Positions 1 through 11,499 of a DNA stretch of 64,000 bases are shown here, in pieces. This stretch comes from Rhodocollybia butyracea (lineage: Eukaryota; Basidiomycota; Agaricomycetes; Agaricales; Omphalotaceae). The stretch is taken from positions 152,746-216,745 of the forward strand of contig JADNRY010000091.1 of NCBI GenBank assembly GCA_015501585.1, given 5' to 3'. The notes beneath the pieces are model-generated. The model was not told where the DNA came from. It did not search any database and was given only the letters and a program-made list of their open reading frames with translations. Numbering within the stretch: position 1 is the stretch's first letter; every line of letters starts with the position of its first letter. The translations under genes and the position numbers were made by a program.

Positions 1-1188
1 GGCAAGGACCGGCGCAGTTGATTTCCCACTGCCATTAACGCAGTGGTCAATGCAGGGGGCAACGCAGTTGATTTTTTTGATGATGTCATCTATTGAAACG
101 GCGTCCCAGCATTGATGCCTAATGATGGATCTTTCCCACCACATTATCGGTGATTGTACACTACTTCTTGCAAGGTTTCTAAGCTAGCAGTGATAGAAGG
201 CCCTGTTAGAATACACAGACTTTGAGCATAGTTGTTCGGCAGTTGCTTATGTACATAGTTTACTTATGAGTACACTTTGCACGCAGATCATAATCTTGTT
301 ATAATTCTAATTTGCTCTTGCGTTCTTACCCCCATATTGTTGCGATTCCGCTTGCTATGAGTGTTTACAATTCAGCATGCCTCAACAGGTCCAGCATTTG
401 ATGCCAAAATCTCAGACACCATGCTAAATATTTGACAACTCACTGCAATTGATACACCAATTGTTAAGCTCAAATACTATTATCAAAGGTGTGCAGCTCC
501 AAATTCTTGTAACTGCTTAGCAGTGGTGTAAGAAGCCTGGAGGGCCTGGAGGGCACAATGGTAGCCCATACTAGGCTTGCTGTGAGCTTATTATTTGAGA
601 CTGATATTAGATCTTGCACATGTAGGATTCTAGAGACTACAATACTACTGCTATGTAGTACTTTTCTATTAGCCATGAAGCCCTTGGTTCCATGTCCTTT
701 TGAATGATTAAAATGGCATTGGAAATAACCATTTATTGGCATTGACCTTGGGAAAAATTCTCAAAATAATTGTTTTATAGCTACATATTGTATTGATAAA
801 TGTTTTGTTGAGCAAAAGTTAGAGGATACACTTTCTTGTTCATGTGGTATAAAGAGGAACATTGAAGATAAGGTGGTTGTGAGAAAGAATTAGGCGCATA
901 CGACATATGGGCGCCGTAATTATCAATGTACAGATTCTGGTGTTTTCGAATGCTGCTTGGTTTAACAGTGAGATGTAAGCACATATGGCCACATCTTGAA
1001 GTGGGACATAAATAAGAAGTAGTGGTACGCAACTTTTTGCAGTGGGAAGGTATCAATTCGGCATCAATCAAAGTGCCGGCTTCAATTCAATATAATGACA
1101 TCATCAAAAAAAAATCAACTGCGTTGCCCCTTGCGTTGACCACTGCGTTAATGGCAGTGGGAAATCAACTGCGCCGGTCCTTGCCCCC
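1..1188. mobile_element. Non-autonomous TIR transposon, left tip cut by window edge
   Basis: The first ~97 bases return as an inverted copy at about 1090-1185 with only a few differences. The tip begins GGCAAGGACCGGCGCAGTTG on the left, and the same string is read on the minus strand from 1185. The right copy runs a few bases further (about 1186-1190), so the left end is probably truncated by the window edge. The interior (~100-1090) has only short open frames that I do not recognise and no visible DDE or other transposase motif, so it is a MITE-like or internally deleted element. The target duplication cannot be checked because the left flank is outside the window. Confidence 0.8.
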
Positions 1189-1317
1189 GGTGTCACGTGA
1201 ACTCAGTTTAGCGCTTATAATTACATTTTGTTTGTCTGCTCTTTGAACTCATCTCTTCGGCTTTTGTGATCAGGACTCGAACTCTACACTAGCGCTACGC
1301 GCGAATCTCACACATGC

Positions 1318-2045
1318 ATGAAGTCCTGCATTGCAAGTTCTGCAAGTTCCTCATTCACTTTCAACTCGTCACTTGGCGTACACACTCTTCTCAAGTTCTT
1401 CTGGCCGACGTCCGGAGAATCATGCATTCATATTCCATCTCGCAAAACCATCTTAATCCCAGCTGCTGGAGAGACGAGTTTCCCTCCGGTTATACCGCTG
1501 CCGACGCTCTTTCTCTGCTTTGTCCACCAGAATCGCTCTTCCCAGATGAAGGAAATGGATGTCGGGCTCAAGTTAGTGCCGGTGGTGCGTGCCAGATGAA
1601 TAGAGACAAACAGTGTGCTCGGGCAGTCCTAGTCAATTGGCAAGACTTTCCAGGTTTGTGTAACTTTTATGGCTTGATTTTTTTGCACTCCGTATGCACG
1701 CGAGTAGTTCGAACTCATTTCAGGTTTCGACTCCCTGTTGAATACGCGAACGCGACTACGGCCAGCGTCATTGACAACTCCACATACAACTGACGTCAGT
1801 CCTGATACATAGGGCGTCGATACCTCTCCTATGGCCGAGATGGTCTGGTGTATGAACGGAGTAATGTCTTGGACTCGTCTTGTCAGGTTGACCAATGTCA
1901 AGAGGTGAGTACTTCTCAACCTGACATCTCCACTGATCTTCATGAATTTTGTGTCAGTATCTTGCGCCGCGCCACCAGAAGCGCCTCTTGTGTTGCTCGA
2001 TGCGGTATATCTGATGTGTGCACGCATTGTCCATGCGTTGTCTAA
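1318..2045 (+). pseudogene. Decayed Cys-rich single-pass membrane protein, copy 1
   Basis: Pieces in several frames resemble the copy at 15656-16560: a conserved block reading approximately LLCPPESLFPDEGNGC, then a GGACQMNRDKQCA block, an NWQDFPGLCNF block, and near 1970-2000 the APPEAPLVLL stretch that precedes the membrane segment in copy 2. The frame changes at least twice and stops lie between the blocks, so no single protein is encoded. I believe the parent is an Agaricomycete family with a cysteine-rich ectodomain and one transmembrane helix, function unknown. It lies just upstream of a convergent F-box gene, as copy 2 does, so the pair was duplicated together. Confidence 0.5.
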
Positions 2046-2246
2046 GTAGAGGCATTCCCAGCCCGGATTTTTTATATTCTCACTGCTCTCCTCTTACACA
2101 GATTGCCAGAGAAACCTCTTTCAGGGCGCAGATTCCATCTGAAGTTTTCTCAAGTGCCAATGGTCGAACAGTTCTTGGTTTCTTACTCGGTCCTACTAGT
2201 CCCACTACAATGAACAAATCGAGAACGTGCAAAAGACTGCAAGAGA

Positions 2247-3956
2247 TTACGGAAGATCAAGCGTATAATATCTAGAGGACGATGGAGACAGCAATACTTC
2301 GCATTCCCGTAGGGTGCGCCCTTTTCGAGTTCCATGACCATTGCCTGTACTTTGACTCCTGCTGTCGACGAACCTCTGTAGGCCTCCAAGAGATACACCC
2401 ATATTCTCTAGCTGGGTCTCAAACCCATCTGATACCAAGAATCTAGATACAACAAACCGGAATATTTTGAGACTAGGACAGATATCGACGTCAACGGAAT
2501 CGTGCTTTCGGGTTAGGAGATCGAGATGAGAATCCCGCACGGTATGTCCGCACATCATGCCTGTCCTATTGAACTCCACTTGGCCTAGATCAACAATTTC
2601 TAGAATACGAAGGCTTGAAGGAAGGTGAATGAGGCACTCTGTTAGAGCTCTAGAAGTCATGGATACCTCGAGCTTCAACTCCCGCAACTGATCAATTCGA
2701 GATATTCTGGGATTTGATGGAGATAGCCAGGGGAGAAAGGGAACCTCAGTCAAGGATGGTATTCCGGCATAGACAATGCAGAGTGTCTTTAGGGAAGGAC
2801 AGAATATGGATTTAAATAAACGATGGATGTCGGGATCAGGATGGGCGTGTAAGATGTCGTTTGGTGGAATAATGAACTGGAGCTTCAAGTGCAGAAGGGA
2901 AGGGAGATTTAACACAGAGCTGGAACGCTGCAATGAGCGATGAATAGGATATATACTGTTAAGTGTTACCGCTGCATGGAATGAATGAAGGTGCGTATTT
3001 TGCGACAGGATAGACAGTATGTCTGCAGGCCCGAAGGGCGAATTGTCAAGTACTGACATGCTGGCTAATATAAAGTGTTTGATGTTAGGAGACCAGTTAT
3101 GAGTCCGAGTGAGATGACTGATAACCGGGGAACTGAAACCATCGAGGTAAAGTTTATGAAGTTTTGGCATTAACTTTTCCGATATTGGCATGAGGGTGGA
3201 AAGTCTTCCTTCAATATGGTCGCCCCCAGCAGTCCAGTGCACTATACTCATTGACTCGAGTGCTGGAAACCTTGTCCCTAAGATGGCTGCGGACTGTGAA
3301 AAGTCGCACATGGTTGACAGTGAAAAGATTGTAAGGTCTACAAAGCGTGAGCTGTATCGCATCAAAAACGCAACAAGATCAAATGTATCGTTCTGGAAGT
3401 CGACCAATTCAGGCTTTGGTTCATGACGAATTATGAGTGATAGAGACAAGGGAAATGAACCTGCACGATTCAGCCGTTGTTTAATGCCATGGCGTTGTTT
3501 TTTAAGTTCCTCGTCGAGTAAGCGGTGATAGGAGGTCGGAAGACTCATACGGAGGGAACCCCACAGTTCTGGCGTAAGACGAATACGAGGTGAGTTCCAC
3601 AGTTGTGCCGTGCTAAGCGCAACAGCTCTCCACTTTTGACAGACAAACAGCAACGCAAGAGGCGCTTCCATGATCAAGGAGGGTGGCAATATAGTGAACT
3701 CTGAGGGTAGACAGTGAGGAAATATTTGGAGTAAAAGCTCAACAGGTAAGCTGCGCCAGCCGTCGGATGAGATTAGATTAGCACCTGAGGGAGTTCGAGA
3801 GCCTCGGGGAGCTGGGAGAACATCAACTTGGGTGGACGAAACTGGATTACCATTTCTGCTGGCCTGAGAACTAGAGGGAGCCAGTTCATCTGCCGCACCA
3901 TTCAGCCCTCCCCACAACGTCGATGTACTAGAATTTCTGTAGGTTGTGGAATCCAT
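2247..3956 (-). CDS. F-box protein, family 1, intact copy
   Basis: A single uninterrupted 569-codon frame. Residues ~66-125 form an F-box-like motif: LPVELLLQIFPHCL followed by LLFVCQKWRAVALSTAQLW, the usual fungal F-box pattern ending in a conserved W. The first ~60 residues are Ser/Pro-rich and likely disordered. The rest (~130-569) is leucine-rich with irregular repeats, as expected for a substrate-binding region. F-box proteins bind Skp1 in SCF ubiquitin ligases and pick targets for degradation; the target here is unknown. A paralogue with a nonsense codon lies at 16966-18636 and has a shorter C-terminus. No intron is needed. The start was chosen because both copies share the region after it (TTYRN, GLN.AADEL). 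Confidence 0.75.
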   Translation of the reverse strand: MDSTTYRNSSTSTLWGGLNGAADELAPSSSQASRNGNPVSSTQVDVLPAPRGSRTPSGANLISSDGWRSLPVELLLQIFPHCLPSEFTILPPSLIMEAPLALLFVCQKWRAVALSTAQLWNSPRIRLTPELWGSLRMSLPTSYHRLLDEELKKQRHGIKQRLNRAGSFPLSLSLIIRHEPKPELVDFQNDTFDLVAFLMRYSSRFVDLTIFSLSTMCDFSQSAAILGTRFPALESMSIVHWTAGGDHIEGRLSTLMPISEKLMPKLHKLYLDGFSSPVISHLTRTHNWSPNIKHFILASMSVLDNSPFGPADILSILSQNTHLHSFHAAVTLNSIYPIHRSLQRSSSVLNLPSLLHLKLQFIIPPNDILHAHPDPDIHRLFKSIFCPSLKTLCIVYAGIPSLTEVPFLPWLSPSNPRISRIDQLRELKLEVSMTSRALTECLIHLPSSLRILEIVDLGQVEFNRTGMMCGHTVRDSHLDLLTRKHDSVDVDICPSLKIFRFVVSRFLVSDGFETQLENMGVSLGGLQRFVDSRSQSTGNGHGTRKGRTLRECEVLLSPSSSRYYTLDLP

Positions 3957-6254
3957 AGTAAGTACCAGTAAGCGGTGGAAGGTCTATATCAAAATATTAT
4001 CACTATCTGTGTATGCTGCCAGAAGACTGGTGTAAGTACCTCTAGGTCGATACCAAAGTATCGATCGAAGATATACAGAACAAATCGGGTACTGCAACTG
4101 CGTAGTCTCTCCAGAGAAGTTGTTAGAATCTACTTAGTCGGCACAAGCACAGTGCAACAGAGTAAGACAAGCTTTCTATCCTGGTCGATGCTTGAATAGA
4201 TGGCAGGACAGTTGACATAGATTGCAACGATGGGGGATAAAGGCGGCTTAGAAGATCAAGGCTAAGTATGTACCGTATACTAGTAAGCTACATACATAAT
4301 TGGCGGGACGACCAAGCGACTACGTACAATGTAACAGTTGATCAGTACTTCTGGACTGCGAGGATCACAAGGGCAATGCAGAGCCAAACCTCGCCGCGTG
4401 TAAAGCATGAAACCGCCTCGAAGCTTAATCGCAAGCCGCATGCATGTTTGCTGCAGATTTCTGAATCTGTGAACTGTATCCGGCAGCATAATCACTCCAG
4501 TAAAGAGCTGGCAACCTTCTCAAATCTTGAGAAACCAGCAAACACTCACAGTAGTGAGTGGGATTATTTCACACAATCAAATCGCATAGGTGTCTGATAT
4601 CACCAGGCCAGTGGGTGGCTCGGAAATGCCCACAGAAATGATTTACCAAGAGTTCGGTTTGCAAGGGTCATCTTGGAGCATGTAGCTTGAGGATGTTTTG
4701 CATCAGCCCCTTTGATGCGTGCTGTCCAGAGGCCTTCTCTGGATTGGCAGTGCTGGTTCCGACTGAGTTTGCTGCCTGAGAGCTCCATCCGCTTTTTTTT
4801 GCACTGCCTGAGCTCTGAGACGCCACTAACGTATAGATTCTGTGCCAGTCCCCAACCATACACAACCCATTGTCCCTTACACGTTGTAGCTACCCAAGGC
4901 GCACCGACATATTTTTTAATCATTTGTAGTCCAACTAAATTAAGCTACCCAATCGAAGACGTACATCCTCCTCGTGGCTATGCTTGCTGAAACACGTCCA
5001 ATTTTAGCATGAATGATTTCCTGCCTTGCTCGTCCTGATGAGTTCGAAAAGATACTTTGCAGTAATTCTTTCCATACTCCCAACTCGATCAGCCGTTCTT
5101 TTAAGTGATGATAATTAGGATATATGTACCACGAATGATAAATACGCAATAGACTTAATTCCATCACATAGATAGGTGAATAGATGCGGTAGGATTCGAG
5201 GAGTACAGAAATTTGGAAGGAAGGAAGGAAAGAAGGAAGGAAGGAAGTGAATTACTCGGCGCGGTCCAAGATCTGAACGTGAGCCCGGGGCAGCCGAAGC
5301 TCCCATGGTGCGGCGCAAACACCATGGTCTCAAGTATTCCGTCAGACAGGAACGAGCTCGCAACTAGCTCCAACGCCGTGCGCTAGCCACCACGGATGGA
5401 CATGATGAAAAGCGCTGGAAATGAGGCCTGAGGATGTAGGCGAGGATTTGGTGGAAGACGGAAGTTTAATTACACGTCGGCAAGATATGTTTACGAACTC
5501 CCTTGAATAACATAACGGTCAACAATTTCATTCTCCTCAGGTCCGTCAGAAGGAGCACAGCGCCTATGGAACGAGGTCTAGCCACTGGCAAGAGTTTTAT
5601 AGAAGAGTTTTCTAGAAGGACTCAACGCCGATACCAGATGCTGCACGCCACATAGAACAACGACTTATACGAAACTCTGCCATCAACTGTCCTTTACATG
5701 TTTGTGAGGGAAACCATTCTGTACTATGACGATATTTTGTCTATCGATAGTGTGGGCTACAGGTTTGTAGTGGATTTGGAGGGTCACTTACCAGGGGATA
5801 TGAAGGTCGTTCGCAAAGGCAAGCACTGCACAAATAAAATCAGATGATCGAAGACTTGGGATTGCCCGCTCTGACTAGAGTCACTAGACTCGGAATTCCC
5901 GATTTTAAAGGACTCAAGGTCACAACTGGCACAGATTGCGAGGCGCCACTGCAGTACTACGTCTGCAGTCAACCTATAATATATTCAAAAGTCACATTGC
6001 CATAGTGTCCCAGCTTACGCCGCAGTATTGGTAGAGTGGCAAGATATTGTCTTGGCGCACTTATGAGCGAATGCCGCAAGAAACTCGATTAGTTCGTTGA
6101 CGGCTCTGCATGCGCAATACAATGCCCTCCCGAAGGCAAGATAGGAACCCGTTTTCTCTTCGTCATTCTGTGTGCATGAGGTACTGTCCCTCTAAATACC
6201 AAGATTGAGTGAGCAACTGACCGGTCTACAATATCGTCCAAAGTCTTGACATCT
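3957..6254. other. Intergenic region with degenerate duplicated flanks
   Basis: No gene is supported here. 3975-4200 resembles the upstream flank of the second F-box copy (about 18650-18870), and 4735-4860 resembles 19205-19310. 5100-5180 matches the stretch just 3' of the CVNH genes (8155-8230 and 20210-20290), although no CVNH coding sequence remains here. 5395-5495 repeats about 7980-8065. These are relics of module duplication followed by deletion. Confidence 0.6.
5215..5247. repeat. GGAA microsatellite
   Basis: About eight tetranucleotide GGAA units with one interruption (AAGAAGG). Simple sequence; no function inferred. Confidence 0.9.
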
Positions 6255-6452
6255 GTTACAAAATCAGCAATCAAAGCATCTCATCTCCACAAAACCGAAT
6301 GAATATCATTTTCGGCACCATAAACACGCATTCGGAAGGGCAAGGTAGGAACCCGTAACCTCCTCATTCTGTACCATCCTTCCAAACGACATTCGTTACA
6401 AAATCAGCAATCAAAGCATCTCATCTCCACAAAACCGAATGAATATCATTTA
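6255..6452. repeat. Direct repeat in the upstream region of the 6594 gene
   Basis: A 58-bp sequence starting GTTACAAAATCAGCAATCAA occurs at 6255-6312 and again at 6395-6452, almost identical. Looser similarity extends upstream (TAGGAACCCGT at ~6145 and ~6349), giving a tandem period of about 140-200 bp. It ends ~140 bp before the start of the downstream gene, so it may duplicate promoter elements. Confidence 0.75.
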
Positions 6453-6593
6453 CGGTACTATACATAGTACTGCATTCGAAGAAACAAGGGCAACTGTCTA
6501 TAGTCCTTAAAAACCTCTGGTTCGAAAGTTTTCCATCCGTCAAGCCCCAGAGCTCCGATCGATTCTTCACCGTCGATTCTTCAATCCTACATA

Positions 6594-7402
6594 ATGGTCA
6601 ATGTCCTCACCAACCTCACTGCCATCGCAGCAGCCGCCACCGGTCCCTTCTTCATCACAAATACCGCCGGGAATCAAGCGATGGACATTGCTACCCATCT
6701 ATGTACACAATTGCAACCTATCCAGATGTTCATAGAAGGCAACTCGGCGGCCAGTCAGCTAGTAGGTTATGGCACTACTTTACTAATTACTAGTTATATA
6801 ATGATTGTTTCAACAGTTTAATCTTGCTTCGGAGACTACCAAGGGGGGTACGCAATACCAAGTAAGTCCAGTCTATTTTTTTTGAGTAATGTATACATCC
6901 GAGTCTATGTTAACGTTTATGGTATCTCAGTTTCAGAGCAACAATTGCGCAGGGTTCTCTGTCAGCTATCCTGGCGAAAAAACCGGCGCCCAGGCTCTTC
7001 GGGCTCAGACGGTCCTTCAGCCAGAGTCTCAGGTATTCTTCACGGTCACTCCAGGGACACCTGGAGTGAATAGTGGGCCGTTCAAGTGAGTTGTTCGCTT
7101 ACTTACTCAGTTGTTGCTTGCTGAGTCCCATTGCTCATCATGGTCACAGTATCATCTTCGAGAGCCCCAGCCAAGGGCCTTTGTATCTGACAGGATGGAA
7201 CCCTGACGTTAGCTTCAGCCAAACCGGGCCCGTATGTGTTTTTCTCAAAAATTCATCCCATCCTAGCTCTGACGGGATGTACCGTATTATTGATCCGGGT
7301 GTTTAGTTGACCTTTGAGCTTGAAAACATTGGTGATTCGCGCCAGGAGTGGCTGTTTGTTCGTATGTTTATCTGTCTATTTCTAGTATCATTTCGGAACT
7401 GA
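6594..7402 (+). CDS. Small five-exon protein, possible beta-trefoil (ricin-B-like) fold
   Basis: Exons 6594-6761, 6817-6861, 6931-7085, 7150-7231 and 7307-7402 join in frame through GT-AG introns (GTAGGT, GTAAGT, GTGAGT, GTATGT donors) to give 181 residues. Three similar ~45-residue segments can be seen: FFITNTAGNQAMDI, YQFQSNNCAGFSVSY and NIIFESPSQGPLYLTGW, each followed by a hydrophobic strand and a Q or W near its end (SQLFNL, SQVFFTV, RQEWLFV). This three-fold pattern is typical of beta-trefoil lectins, but the QxW motifs are weak, so the fold is inferred. There is no signal peptide. The last exon ends in a hydrophobic run, which may be a missed splice site. Function unknown; carbohydrate binding is the main hypothesis. 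Confidence 0.6.
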
Positions 7403-8234
7403 AGCTGCTCCTTGGTATAGCGGGCTGAGATGTACTCCCAAGAACGCACTACTTATTTCAGAAAGTGAAGGAACGTTTCGTGACTCAGTTTTTGTCCTTC
7501 GATTTGAAATCCTTCGATGCACTTGTATGTACTGGAAAGGAAGTGAGAAAGGAATGGTTTACTTATCATGTAAATATATAAAATGAAAATACTCGTTGTA
7601 CATTGGAGGCGCTCGTACCAGGTGGACCATAAGTGGATCAAGACATCCAATAGAAACTTCCTTTCTTCCTCTCATATAGTAGATACTAAGGTCCAAGATA
7701 GCACTTGCGCTTATGTAGTAACTGTGCAGTGACCTGTACGGAACTGTATGGCCCAGTAAGTAGAGTCTGTAGCGGTCCGTATCAGGGTGACTGTAAATGT
7801 TCAGTGGCCATGCAACACCAACCTGGCGTTGTGTCTTTGTAACTTCAGCTAAGTGAGTGGGTAATCGCGCTGAAGTTTTCTGTCCAAAATTGCAAAATAT
7901 CTAGCTACTACGTTTAACAACTCCCATACAATTCTCCGGGGCATGAAGCTCGGCTAGTGATGGCTTTTACAACCACACATGGACGCGACGGCTAGAGCTG
8001 GAAATGAGGCCTGAGTATGTAGGCGAGGATTTGGTCGAAGGCGGAAATTAAATAACATGTCCTGGATACTCCTGCAGAAAAGCTCAAGTTTTCTTCGTCG
8101 ACAGTGAAAGTTGTAACTTTTAAACAAGTTGTGTAAACGACTAATATATGACAGTTAAGATATATGTACCATGAATGATAAATGCAAAATAGGCCTTCAA
8201 TAAATCGATCCAATAGATAAGTGAATGTCAACTC
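7403..8234. other. Intergenic, no gene seen
   Basis: No convincing coding sequence. 7980-8065 repeats 5395-5495. 8155-8230 is the conserved 3' flank shared with the CVNH gene at 20284-21342 and with the orphan block at 5100-5180; it probably holds the 3' untranslated region of the CVNH gene on the minus strand. Confidence 0.5.
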
Positions 8235-9296
8235 CTAGTGCTTTCCGTTTACCAGTGAAACCTCCTTTATCTCCATCTCCTTGACATCCCTGCTCACCAC
8301 AACATCTTCGCCAAACACATGCAACTTCGACCCGGTGTTAACCGAGGAGTGCACCTGCGCATGTGCACTGACACCCTGCACCATCACCTCCATGCTCTGC
8401 GATATATGCTCATACGCAGACTTCGTCACTACCTCGATTGCTCCTGCGATAGCCAGCGCCATGATAGAGCTCATCTGTGCGGTGACATGCTCCACCGTCG
8501 AATGGGCGATCTTGTTCATAGTGGCTTGCATGACAGGGTGTGTAGCGATGACGGAAAAGTCGGGCTCAGCAACGACTTTGAACTTCATCCAAGGGACTTC
8601 GCTGAGCATGGTCGAGAGGGATTCGTTGTACTCGATGACGACGATGACACCGTTGTCGGAGCGGAGTCTAGCGGCGAGGTCGAACCAGCACTCTTTGATT
8701 GTTCGTCCGTCGGTGAGTTTGCATTTGGCGAAGAGTTTTGTTCCTTCGATTCGGAAACCCTCGGATGTACGGTGGAAGTCTTTGAAGCCCCACTTCAACT
8801 CGCCGTTGATGTTACCGAGGTACTTGTGGAGGTCGAAGGTGGAGACTTTCCAGTGTTCACCATCGGCTAGAAGACACTCGGCTGAGAGAATACCTTCAGC
8901 TGAGACATGGTGTTTCCTGGTGCTCTGTGCGAAGGACATTGTCATTGTCCTGTATGAAATATGTCAATATTAAATAATAATTAAAACACAGGCAGATTGA
9001 CTGACCTCACGCTCTTAAAGCTTGACTTCGTTTCAGAGTGGTACTCTGAAAAGTATTGGGTCTTCTCGGAAACAGCGGTGGAAACAGCAGTGGAACTGCT
9101 GCTTGCGCTCATACTAGCTGTCTTAACGGCCATGGTAGAAGCGATGTCAATTTTCAAATCTTCGGCACTACATGGGTTGGAAGTAAGTTCGTATATGCAA
9201 CTAGATTTGAAACTATAGCACTCACGCTTTCACTGCGTCAAGTACAGCGGGCTTGGCTTGGGACTGGGGAGTTTTCACAGAGTTGGTAGAAGACAT
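8235..9296 (-). CDS. CVNH (Cyanovirin-N homology) domain protein 1
   Basis: Three exons, 9226-9296, 9006-9167 and 8235-8949, join in frame to 315 residues. Exon sizes (71, 162, 715) are identical in the paralogue at 20284-21342, which supports the model. Residues ~99-178 look like a CVNH domain: two half-repeats each with a Cys, a DG turn and a hydrophobic N/DL strand (FDLHKYLGNINGELKW, then KLFAKCKLTDGRTIKECWF and DNGVIVV). CVNH proteins usually bind oligomannose glycans; ligand specificity here is unknown. The first ~80 residues are Ser/Thr/Ala-rich. The last ~130 are helix-prone (MNKIAHSTVEHVTAQM) and not recognised. There is no signal peptide. A TATA-like box lies ~180 bp upstream. Exon 2 donors are GTCAGT or GTTAGT in the copies. 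Confidence 0.75.
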
Positions 9297-9472
9297 CGTG
9301 TTTCTTGTTGGGCTGGTATCGTATCAGACAGTAAGTTGTAAGAGCGTTTGTCTCGACATACCTGTGGTGTGAGATATAGAGCTGAAGTTGCCTAATGAAG
9401 AATGGGGGATGTGAGAGAATGATTTAGGATTGAAGTTCTGTGAACTGAGGAAAGGATGGCGTTTCTCACTGA

Positions 9473-9482
9473 CCTTTATACC
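9473..9482 (-). promoter_or_regulatory. TATA-like box of CVNH gene 1
   Basis: On the minus strand this reads GGTATAAAGG, ~180 bp before the ATG. The same ten bases occur upstream of the other two CVNH copies (14237-14246 and 21509-21518) within longer conserved flanks. Confidence 0.55.
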
Positions 9483-9489
9483 TTTTGAG

Positions 9490-11499
9490 ATTTTACTATG
9501 TGAAGCTAATAACCGGGTCGATAATCTCTGGATGAGGGCTAGATTGTCAGGTTCCTTGGTCATGAAAGTCCCGAGTCCCGACGCATACATATGGTGCAGG
9601 GCGTGATATTCAGGGGAGTGTGTTGAGAAGAGACGGTGCTGAACCATGTCCGTTGTTAAAATTACCTTCAGGACGCTTGACGCAGTCAAGGAGAATACAG
9701 GGCATACTATAGTGAGAGAATTTGTATGAGCGTTATGCGAAATGTGGTGAAGGGTGCCATCTACTCAACATTAGTGCCTGACCTTGTTCTCGATCTCTGG
9801 CGACGTTAGTTTCAGGAGCGCAAGGAACACCCATAATAAGACCCTGGTTGAGGGCGAGATTATACAGGATCATATTCGATTTGACCTGAAATGAATTTAG
9901 GTTTCGCTGTGATTATCAGGGTCCTGGAGTGTCTATTTATTAGTGCCACGTCCCAACAGGTCCCAACTTCCAAGCAGCGGCGCCCCATAGTCGGCATTGA
10001 TTGACATTCTATCCTTCTGACTGTCGGTTCCTGCTAGTCAACCGGCTTCGAACCTACTTATAGATACCGTGTTGTAGCTTGAGTCGGAAACATCACTGTG
10101 ATAAACTGATGCTGGGGAAGGATTCTACGGTACATTTGTGGTTCGCCTACCTCCCGATGACGAGTCGAGTGTCAGGAAATTACTTGAGCTTGAAGTTGAG
10201 CGTTGAACGCGTTGAACGCCGGATTTGAAAGTTCCCATGGGTAACGGAATCGGAGGATGGTCTTCACCGACTCATCGATCTGTACAAATGAATAGTTGCG
10301 CTTAGTACGGATTTAAGTGAAAGACTGTTGCGATTCAATCTGTCGATCATTGAATATACCATTGTTTCCGTTTAGAATGATTCAGTTGACTTAGGCTTCA
10401 GAGCATGAAACGGAGAAAGTTTGGAATAAAAGTTCTTCATGTGTATTGATATACGACGCCCTTTGTGTCGTCGAGCGCAAGAAAGGATGAGTTCGAACAC
10501 TTCCAATTCACAATGGCATTTCCCAGATTTTTGCTCCTAGTGGCGAGTACTAGATTATCAATGCATTCTCGTTCCGACAAGGTACGATAAGCAGTGCATT
10601 CGGTAGAGAGAGACAAGCACGTAGTGGTGAGTAGAATGTACTACGGGCATAGGTGGTCTGGACGTAGCTGATTTGGATTGTGACCTCGAGGTGGACTGGA
10701 GTTCGTGCTGGAGAAGTTTTTGTCGCCCTAGCCTCTCACACACCAAAATAGTATACACCTCTTTATATTGCCACAGAGCGATAGTAGAATAGTTAACAGA
10801 GGAATTTGGGTACTTGAGCCGTACGCGTAATACTCCAAATGGATGCAGAAAAAATTGGCTACCATAGCAGCAGGATAGACGAGCAGAAACGGACAAAAAT
10901 GACACCGGTTACATCGATAAATTGGCCGTGATTTTGGGATGTTGCTTCTATGAACTGACTCAGTTCATAGAAAGACTTGAACGACGCTTCACTCACCATG
11001 GCGCCATCTGCGAATTTCCCCAACTTCTCGAATCCCAGTTACTCAGGCTAATTCCCAAATTTCCCACCTGTTGACGGAAGTTATTGGAGGTATCCGAGTA
11101 TTGAGCTTCATATAGGTGAGTATGTCCAGCTGTGGAAGAGATGAGAGGATAAAAGCTAAGCTTGACGTGGCGAGTCAGAAAGAGTGGTGGACATTGGCGG
11201 CCCGTCCCGTCCGTCCGTCCCATGTGAATCTTGAGGGCAATACCTCGGAATTTGGAATCGTGACGCTATAGCAGCTCGGCAGTTAGCTTGAGAAGTTAAT
11301 ATTTTAATTTTTGAATTGGGCTTCACGTTCCCTCCGAGTTCCTTCGTGAAGCCAGGATGTATCTGAGTTGGTCCCCGCGAGCCACTGTGCACTGCCTTTT
11401 ATAGCCATTTCACGTCCCATCGATATCTCTCAATTAAACGCCTCTCACGGCCACATTAAACATTATCGATACAGTAAAGTTATAACCTAGAATCGCAAC
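9490..11499. other. CVNH upstream flank and intergenic region
   Basis: No gene is supported. 9490-10330 aligns in patches with 14260-14910 and 21540-22440, for example the GTCCCGAGTCCC block, the GGCGCCCCA...GACATTCTAT block and the GGTAAC...TCGGAGGATGG block. The upstream regions were therefore duplicated with the CVNH genes. A short CCGT-rich repeat is at 11203-11220. Confidence 0.5.
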
